A DNA stretch of 64,000 bases. It comes from Alisma plantago-aquatica (lineage: Eukaryota > Streptophyta > Magnoliopsida > Alismatales > Alismataceae). This document shows positions 56,628-64,000 of this stretch, piece after piece. The position numbers and the translations under genes are program-made. Where the stretch lies: NCBI GenBank assembly GCA_963693085.1, contig OY856410.1, positions 567,210,406-567,274,405 of the forward strand, written 5' to 3'. Below the pieces are notes generated by a model. The model ran no database searches. It was given only the letters and a program-made list of their open reading frames with translations, and was not told the DNA's origin. Position 1 is the first letter of the stretch. Each line of letters begins with the position of its first letter.

Positions 56628-57560
56628 AGACTTCCCATAAATTAGATGATAAAGTGTAGTGCCCAAGGGAGTCTTGTAAGCAATTTTGTAAGCATAGAGA
56701 GCATCATTCATCTTGTGAGCCCAATCTTGTCGTGTCTTGCTGACTATCTTCTTCAAAATTCCTTGATCTAATGATTGGATACCTCCACTTGACCACTCAT
56801 ATGAGGATGATATAAAGTAGCCACCCAGTGAGAGACACCACACTTGCAAAGAACCACTTCAAATCCATTCTCGAGGAAGTGCAATTCTTCATAAAAAATG
56901 ATGGTGTGGGGGACTTTGAAGAGTGGGAAGATACTATCTTTTAATAGTTTGATCACCGGCTTGGAGTCACAGGAAACTCTGGAGATGGCTTCTATCTAAT
57001 TGGAAACATACAAGGAGGGGAATGGACCCATGTAGTCCACACCCAAACATCCAATATATCTACTTCTTGCTAAAGATTAAGGGTCATCTCATCACTTTTG
57101 GAAATAATACCAGATCTTTGACATTGGTTGCATGACTTGACATATCTATGAGAATCATTGAAGATAGAGGGCCAAAACAAACCACATTAATGGACTTTAA
57201 TGGAGGTCTTCTTAGAGATCATGTGGCCCCTATTTGGGCCACGCTAACACTATTCAAGGATGGCAGGAGCTTCCTCTTTGGAGATACACTGGTGGTAGAG
57301 GTCGTCAAAACACAATTTGAATAGTTAAGGGTCATCCCATTAGTAATGGCGGACATCTGACATGAACTTTTTTTTCTGGATGTAATTTGGATGAAGAACT
57401 CCTGCAGCTTGGTAGTTCACAAGATAAGCTTACCAAGAGCTAAATATGGTCTCCTTCAACAATTAGTTGACTGAGAGGGAATCATTGATTGGGGTGGGAT
57501 AATTGTCTTGGATGTGTAAGTGGATAAGATGACAAACAACTACATTTTTGGTTCCCTTTT
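56628..57560 (-). pseudogene. Athila-like Gypsy integrase, N-terminal and core part
   Basis: On the minus strand, HRYVKSCNQCQRSGIISKSD (about 57150) is the CC half of the zinc domain. Then come DVWVWTTWVHSP, LLKDSIFPLFKVPHTIIFYE, VSHWVATLYHPHMSGQVEVS and QDWAHKMNDALYAYKIAYKT, ending HLIYGKS at the LARD border. The second catalytic Asp block (ISDGGSHF in the family) reads IFYEELHF, so the Asp is lost. Many stops and shifts occur. The frame continues at 44535 on the far side of the LARD. Confidence 0.85.
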
Positions 57561-57900
57561 TGTCCCTAATCTCCAGGTCAAACACTTACCACAATGGGAT
57601 TGATTTTATCAACCATGCCTTTACGTCCTTCTTTGACATCAGAAACTTGAGGGTTGTGTGATCTGTGTAGACTATCTCTTTTGATCCTACTAAATATGAG
57701 AAGAATTTTTCAAAGGTGTAAACAATGGCCAGAAGCTCATTTTCAAATTTTGCATAGTTTTTTTGTGTGTAATCCAACATCTTACTAATGTAGTAAATGA
57801 CGATATTTCTTGTCGATGAATTGCCCTAAACTTGCGACTATGGCATAGTCATTAGCATCACACATGACAATGGAAGGAAGACACCAATGTGGGGCTCGAA
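57561..57900 (-). pseudogene. Athila-like RNase H remnant
   Basis: The minus-strand frame 57780-57586 reads NYAKFENELLAIVYTFEKFF, SYLVGSKEIVYTDHTTLKFL and MSKKDVKAWLIKSI. It has the ENELLA glutamate block and the YTDH aspartate block of Gypsy RNase H. The upstream part is shifted. Confidence 0.85.
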
Positions 57901-58780
57901 TGACACAATATATTGAGACTAGATCTTCCTTCAGGAAGTTGAAGCTTTGTATGAAAGCATATTCAAATATGAAATCTATATCCTTCTAAAGAAAATGTGT
58001 GAGAGGTATGACTGTCTTGCTAAAGTCGTAGATGAATCTCCTATCAAATCCAACATGTTCCTAGAAAGCATGAACTTATTTAATATCAGTAGGATGAGTT
58101 AGCTTGTTGATAGCTTCAATCTTTACTATGTCGACTTTTATATATCGGGAGCTCACCCGATGGCCAAGCACAATGCCATGTTTCACCATAAAGTGGCATT
58201 TTATCTTAGTTAAGCACCAGATGTGCTTTATTGCAGCATGCAAGGACAAGGGACAAACAATGTAGTCTTGTTCTAAAGAGTACCCATAGATAGAGAATTC
58301 ATCTGTGAAGACTTCCGTAAATTTATACATGGTACTCATTGAAGATGGTGGGCGTGCATCATTGCAAAGTAGCATATGTGTTTCATAGTCTAAAGGGAAT
58401 TTGATGAAAAGCAAACATGTTGAACAGACATGTGCATGTAGTTTGTTCTTTGTTGTTAGGGTGTATGCAGATTTGGTAGAATCTAGAGTACCCATCTAAG
58501 TAGTAGAAGTCTTGGTGATCTAGTCTTTCACAGACTTGATCAAGAAATGGAAGCGGGGAGTGATCCTTCCAAGTAGCACTATTGAGCTTTCGATAGTCAA
58601 TGTACATACACCACTCAGTTATAGTGCAGGTGGGAACCAACTTGTTCTTGTTCAGAACAACTATAGTGCATACTTTATTAGACACAACATGGACATGGAT
58701 CACCTAAGAGGAGTTAGAGATGGGATAGATAATCCCTACCAATAATAGTTTCATCACTCCATTATAGAAAACCTCCATCA
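57901..58780 (-). pseudogene. Athila-like Gypsy reverse transcriptase
   Basis: The frame 58703-58383 reads VVLNKNKLVPTCTITEWCMY, IDYRKLNSATWKDHSPLPFL, DQVCERLDHQDFYYLDGYSR and TCLFNMFAFHQIPFRL. After a shift, the frame 58495-58076 reads TEVFTDEFSIYG at the active-site position (family pattern VFMDDFSVYG, so the second Asp is Glu), then IKCHFMVKHGIVLGHRVSSR. The order and wording are those of Athila/Tat elements. Confidence 0.88.
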
Positions 58781-59022
58781 TAATCAGATTTAAGTAGTGT
58801 TGGGACTCAATGGTAGGCTAGTAATTGTCCACCATATTAATTCTTTGCATGCATAAGGCACTCCAATGAGATTTGTCATTTCATAGCCTAGTGCCTTCTG
58901 CCTCTTCTTTAGCTCAGTTAACATATTTTTTTTCTTGCTCAACTATGAAATTTGCATTGATGATGATTGTGTAGACCTTATGCTCATATAAGAAGAACTA
59001 TTTGATCCCCTAAGGTAGAGGT
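58781..59022 (-). pseudogene. Region upstream of the Athila-like reverse transcriptase
   Basis: The minus strand reads ELKKRQKALGYEMTNLIGVP at about 58915-58860, corresponding to the HKKAIGW...DIKGISP block that precedes Athila reverse transcriptase. It is bordered by the solo SIRE LTR. Confidence 0.65.
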
Positions 59023-60530
59023 TGTTGGATCTTAGGGCTCTAGAGGGGGGTGAATAGAGGTACAAAACTTGCATAAAAATCGTTATACCTTCGATTTAGT
59101 TCAACTAAGCACAATTGCAAATAGGGAATTTGATGAAAATATAAACAAGCATAGAAAGGATGAGAGAGAGAGAGATTAAAACAAGCACTTGAACAAAATG
59201 TTTTAGAGTGGTTCCACTCTCCAAACTAGGAGAGAGTCAGTCCACTACCTATAGAGGTCAATCCCTAGGATTTTACAACCTATGTATACTTATATTCCAT
59301 TATAAGATGTACAATTGACCTTCCTTTTCTGGGACAAGGATACCCAACTTCCCTTTGAGGTCAAGGGAGCTAACAACCTTACAACCAAGAACCGGTCTTC
59401 TACCTCACCAAGGTGTTACCCACTCTTGTATGAAGTTGGATGCAGTCACCAAGGAGATCCCCTTCTGGCATCGAGTCTTTTGCCTTAAAGGATTTACCCA
59501 CCCAGATCCTTGGATCTTCCTCCTTATCCTCCTCCTTCACTCAGAGAATCTTTGTGCACCTTCTTCTATAGCTTGAAAAAGCTTGCACCTTCTCCTTCAC
59601 TTGGAGAAGCTTTCACCACTTGATCTTGAAGAAAGGGATTGGGAAAGGAGAATATTTGAGATGTTTACAAGTAGAAAATGAAGTATCTATCTCACATAGA
59701 TCCTATCTCACTCATAATGATGAATTAAAGTGTAGTCAACAGAGAGAAAGGGGCTCAAGTGGATTGGATGCACTCAACAGTAGCAAGGAGCTTGAATAGC
59801 ATGAAGGAGCAGCCTTACAATGAACTCCAAGAGGTCCTATTTATAGATGAGGGTGTCTACTGTAGGGTAGGAACACTTATGAACATTTTCTACCGTTTGG
59901 GGCATTGTAGTGGGTATAACTTCGAGTTTTGCAACTCTCCAACAATTAGAATCACTTTTTCTGCATTTTTCGTACAATGTAGTTGGTCGAGTTTTCATAA
60001 AGGTAACTTGACCGATTGCGCTATGCGTCAAATCTAATTTGAAGAATCGGTCGAGTTTGTCTTGTGTCCAACCTGACCGATCACTTGAAATTAGTTTTGC
60101 TAAGTGTAGGAATCAGTCGAGTTTTGTGAGTGGCAAACTTGACTAAACCAAAGAATTCTCAAAATACATCAAGGGATCGGTCGAGTTTCAATCTCGACTG
60201 ATCAACAACCTATAATGAATTTTGGAAAATTTCTTTTAAGTGATCAAACATTCAAATCAAGGGTTCTTGATTTTTTCTCATCTCACTTACAAGTCGTATC
60301 ATCAATACAAATGATTGCAAAAATTATATAAGGTGATTTGGATAGTCTTCCACAAAAGTGCATTTGAATTGCTTTTGACTTGAACTAGGATAGGATAGGG
60401 ATTGATATATTTGATCCTTTTCATGTACCTAATGCCTGAATTCAATCTCAAACAAATATATTAGATACATATGAATGGAATGGTTAAGTAATTATCAAAA
60501 TTTGTACAATGTGTAACACTTAGGTCGACA
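59023..60530 (-). repeat. Solo LTR of the SIRE-like family
   Basis: 1508 bp, in sense orientation TGTCGACCTAAG (60530) to CCTAAGATCCAACA (59023). It aligns with the SIRE LTRs at 2781-6400 and 18357-22289. No internal SIRE sequence is attached on either side. Flanks GAGGT (59018-59022) and AAGGC (60531-60535) could be a target duplication with two transitions. Recombination between two LTRs would explain the solo copy. Confidence 0.85.
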
Positions 60531-61077
60531 AAGGCTTCATTTGTGATGCAATGGGTGTCTTGCTTCCATTTTGATGGTAGAAATAGACTTGATCTCTTCA
60601 AATATATCTTCAGGGTGTTCCTCAACATTGTCTTATTGGAAAAGGATTTGCTCAACTTGTTCATCATTCATCTCACCAACATTGGTTTTGATGAGTGTTG
60701 TCTCAAGATGGTCTTCCAAGGTTGGTGTCTCCTATGGTAGTTGCACCATCTTGTCAATGCAGTCAATTAGACATCATTCTTCCTAAAAAGAGTGTCCTTT
60801 GAGACTCTGAAAGACCATGAAGCCGATCATGTATTTTTATTGCATCAACATTAAGATTCTGGATCCAACATCAATGAGTGTTCCAAAAGTTGCAAGGAAA
60901 GGAAGGTCAAACTTTTGGTGCCTAGAATTTGGGGCTAACCATCATGCATACCACCTCGATAGATGGTGGATTCAATGTAACCTTTGGTGCCTTCTATGGA
61001 TCAAGTGATATGTTTGTGTTTCGAGGTTCAACAATTGGTTCCAGTAGTGTAGCTATTGGTATAGAGATTGGAGAGAC

Positions 61078-61128
<51 letters not shown>

Positions 61129-61710
61129 TTCAAGAACGATCGTGTTCTTGTTGATGATTGGGGTTGGAGGTTCTGGCAAAGCAAACCCAAAATGTGTGGT
61201 TATTGCTTTCAGATCCTCCTAATACTTGGGATTGTTCTCTAGCTTTCAAAAACATGAACGTACTAGGGGAAAAATGGTAGTTAGTTTGTGCAAGTTGAGC
61301 CTCCATATGTTCGTTGTATACCTATTGGTTTGCTAATATCTTCTGAATGGCATCAATGCAACCTTGATCGTTAGAGACATGCATGATTTTTTGGCTGCCC
61401 TGGCTAAGGAGAAGTTGTCCTTATTGGTTGTAGGCTTTTGGTCTGGATTGTAGATGTCTCCTTGGTTGAATTTATTGTGGTACTATCCAAGGTTGAAATT
61501 GTTTTTGGTAGTAGATCTAGTTTTGTAAGAAACTAGGAGGATTCCATACTTGGTTTTGATTAGATCCCAACTTGAGCTAATGGGCATTTTCTACTCTATC
61601 TGTGTTTCCATACTAAAAGACAAGATGATTCCTCTTTTGATTGAGATCATAGTAGCCCTATTTTGGAAAAGAATTGACACCATTGATGTTATGACCTCAT
61701 TTGTGCTTAA
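60531..61710 (-). pseudogene. Athila-like gag (C-terminal) and protease region
   Basis: On the minus strand QKILANQ, VYNEHMEAQLAQTN (about 61340-61290) and, further upstream, asparagine-rich fragments such as STTKNNFNLG and HNKFNQGDIYNPDQ (about 61520-61430) resemble the C-terminal gag of Athila elements. Acidic fragments between 60531 and 60780 (TPTLEDHLETTLIK, VEEHPEDIFEEIK) fall between gag and the protease. All are broken by stops. A GAT repeat (61079-61128) encodes a run of Asp on this strand. Confidence 0.6.
61079..61128. repeat. (ATC)16 microsatellite
   Basis: About sixteen perfect ATC units at 61081-61128, inside the Athila-like gag remnant. Confidence 0.97.
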
Positions 61711-62770
61711 TTGGTAAATTAGGGTTTACCTAAATGATTACATGATTGATTAGATTGAACATCGTTTAGACTTGATTCATGATAGTCGATCAATTGTGAT
61801 GTTTCAAACCTAATAAGAAACTCTAATTATGATTTTAGTTTGAAGAATTAGGGTTTGAGAAATGTAAATCCTAATCGGTAAAAATAAGGGTTTTGATAGT
61901 ACATGAATATTGAATTTGATCACAATAGAAGTGTGATAAATAATTTTTCATGTTTTCTACGTATTTTATATTTAATTGAATTTTGGTTATGATATGTATA
62001 ACTCAATCATGCATGCTATAGAAAAATCTTAGAATATTTTGATGTTCTTTGAATGTGGTTCTCGGTCGAACTATACTTCGACCGACCATGTAGATAGAGT
62101 GTTGTTCAATAGTGTAGTGTTTGATTTTAATTATTCATTGGAAGCTCTAAATGATCAGAAATTTATACTGGAGCTCTAAAATTATATTTCAAACATCGTG
62201 CTAAATTTTAATAATTTTTTTAAGGATTTTGGACCTCTTCAATAAGCGAATTACAATAACTTTTTTATAATAGAAAAATCTGTAGAAATAAGAAAAAGTA
62301 TAGTGAGGGGTCAATGTGTAAATTACCCAAGCACCTCAATTGCTCTATATGAGCAAGATAGAGACCAAGGAGATATCATATTTCATGATCCATTCCATAG
62401 AAATAAAATTTCACAGAGAGAGGAGATATAGGGTTTTGAGAGGAGAAAGTGGTGGAGTTGTTGACCTAGGGGTTCTCTATCCGAGATATGATAAAATCAA
62501 GTAAGTTTAGCTTCTTTGCATAGACTTTCATGGTGAATCTTGTCTCACATGTCAAGATTTCGTCCCTCCTCTGGTTTTATTCGAAATGGTATCATATCTT
62601 CCCCTTTTTCTCACTTGTTCTTCATAATCCCTCATTTCTAGGGATTCTAGGCTGAAAGGAAGAAGAAATTGATGATTTGCTATGGTTTTTATATGGATTT
62701 GAGATTTTCAGAGATGGGCTACCTTTTTAAGGTGTTTTCACACCTTAGGGTGAGTGGGTACTTCCTTTAA
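61711..62770. other. Unassigned AT-rich region
   Basis: No gene. The part at 62330-62600 on the plus strand (purine-rich GAGAGAGGAGATATAGGG, then AATGGTATCATATC near 62585) resembles the end of an LTR followed by a poor primer site. It could be the 5' LTR of the Athila-like element or an older insertion. Confidence 0.35.
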
Positions 62771-62774
62771 ACAA

Positions 62775-63650
62775 AATTTTTTTTGAAGGTAGTATAGTTG
62801 CATCATATTGAGAAAAGTCATACAACATCTACATAAAAGAGAGACATGAATAACCACAACCATAGAGGCCAAGCAGAAAGAGATACAACAACATTAAATA
62901 GATTTGATTGGATGCAAATGGGACACTTCAGTCTAGATTCCTCCCCTTCACACTTAGAAAAACAACTTTTAAATGGAATCAAAGAACAATCAAGGGTATC
63001 ATCTGCAAGGTAGTTGCTTCTTACCACAAAACCAAAGCAAGCAGGAAACACATCACTAGGGAAACCTTTCGCCATTCTCAAAAAAATGTCACCCAACATA
63101 ATGACCAACAACTAACAGCACAGAAACGTAAGGAGGATGCCGGGCCAAGGTCAAGGTGTTAGGAAAACCATATGCCTAATCACCTCCATGAAGGGAGGAC
63201 TAACAGATCTAATCTTAGCTAGATACTAACAATGCTGATGAAATGGTACTGAAAAGACAGAGGAGATGCCCAAAACAAAACAAAAACAAGCCTGCAATAA
63301 AATAAAAGAAATAGAAACAATGATGACTAGACCAGAGAAAGGGGAGGGGAAGAAGCCAGAATCACTGAGATCTACTAATGGATATGGAGTCGACCTCCAG
63401 TCCCCTCCAATCAATGACAATTGCACATCCAAGTAGAAGCCAGGGTAGCTGCCGAAACCCCCACCCTAAGGTGACACACCGACTGGACCAATGACCAAAA
63501 CCTCAAGCTAGAGGGGAGGTAGGGGAGAGAAAGGCACCTATGATCACTACCAAGCAAAAGCCCATGAGATTCCAGTCGAGGAAGCAACCATGGGGGAGAG
63601 GGGTGACATCTACCAGCCACAAGAGCCCCCTCCCCCAAGCTGAGAGATCA
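62775..63650 (-). mobile_element. LINE-like retroposon remnant
   Basis: On the minus strand a GC-rich start (about 63650-63340) is followed by a T/G-rich tail that ends CTTCAAAAAAAA at about 62783-62775. This resembles plant LINE 3' ends, but it is a different tail from the 22029/42380 family. Frames of 75 to 97 codons exist but show no domain, and no target duplication is visible. Confidence 0.45.
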
Positions 63651-64000
63651 CTACCGATTCACTCTAAATCTCTAGAGTGGATTGCACAAATATGAGTTAA
63701 ATCATCAATATTCCTCAATTGCTTAGTATGCAAGTACAAACCCTAAATTGTCTTTTTGATCTAGTTTTTGCAAAATGATATGAAATGGATTCTTCCTCTA
63801 TATTGATTAATTTAAGATGATAAAAGAATATTAGAAATGGATACAATATATCTTAATGATAATTCCCTATGTATTTGCAGAGGTTATAAGAGTAAAATGA
63901 AATTTAGGGTTTTTGGCTATGATTGAAATTGTTGTATAATTAAATAGAGAAATTTGTCTCTCTATTTCTCATTGATTATGAATGATTTTTTATCTGAATT
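63651..64000. other. AT-rich DNA, nothing recognised
   Basis: The last 350 bp are AT-rich, with no open frame, repeat or motif that I can support. Confidence 0.5.

Noticed and set aside
60994..61179. Minus-strand protein with a poly-aspartate run
   Set aside because: The run is encoded by the GAT strand of an (ATC)n microsatellite; neighbouring frames belong to a broken gag.

Overview
This window is plant nuclear DNA made almost entirely of transposable elements. I recognise no host protein gene, rRNA or tRNA. The assignment to a flowering plant rests on the element types: Copia elements of the SIRE/Maximus and Angela/BARE kinds, a Ty3/Gypsy chromovirus of the Tekay/Del kind, an Athila-like Gypsy element, a Cassandra-like LTR carrying 5S rRNA sequence, plant LINE ORF1 sequence, and a LARD (large non-coding LTR element). 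I cannot name the species. The density of nesting suggests a large, repeat-rich genome.

Layout. (1) 1-2780 and 22290-24940 are the two halves of one minus-strand Angela-like Copia element, cut inside its reverse transcriptase. (2) The cut is filled by a plus-strand SIRE-like Copia element, 2781-22289, flanked by the duplication ATGTA. This element was itself hit by a chimeric Cassandra-containing unit (2828-4927, duplication CTTAA), a 3.8 kb LTR-like insertion (7546-11328, duplication AGGTA) and an ORF1-only LINE (about 19906-22029). (3) 25367-39165 is a plus-strand Angela-like relic. Its 5' LTR is split by a well preserved Tekay-type Gypsy element at 26568-36237 (duplication TAAAT). (4) 39166-42379 is unassigned AT-rich DNA, followed by a LINE-type copy on the minus strand (42380-43915). 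(5) A decayed minus-strand Athila-like element covers about 43916-44535, 56628-59022 and 60531-61710. Its integrase is split by a 12.1 kb LARD (44536-56627, duplication AGACT) and its pol/gag interval by a solo SIRE LTR (59023-60530). (6) 61711-64000 is AT-rich DNA with another LINE-like remnant.

The relative order of insertion is clear from the nesting: Angela before SIRE before the SIRE guests; Angela relic before Tekay; Athila before LARD and solo LTR. Four junctions have perfect 5-bp target duplications around TG...CA termini. At two of them the host reading frame resumes exactly on the far side.

The most unusual items are: the LARD, whose 1.8 kb interior is mostly a 34-copy 28-bp minisatellite and whose 5.1 kb LTRs carry clusters of AAACGG palindromes; the Tekay element, in which one continuous gag-pol frame is broken only by four TAG codons, at least three of them at clear CAG positions, with LTR differences concentrated at CG and CHG sites; the Cassandra unit with two unrelated LTR-like ends; and a 26-bp retroposon stub bounded by a perfect 13-bp duplication. 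No coordinated cellular pathway is encoded here.
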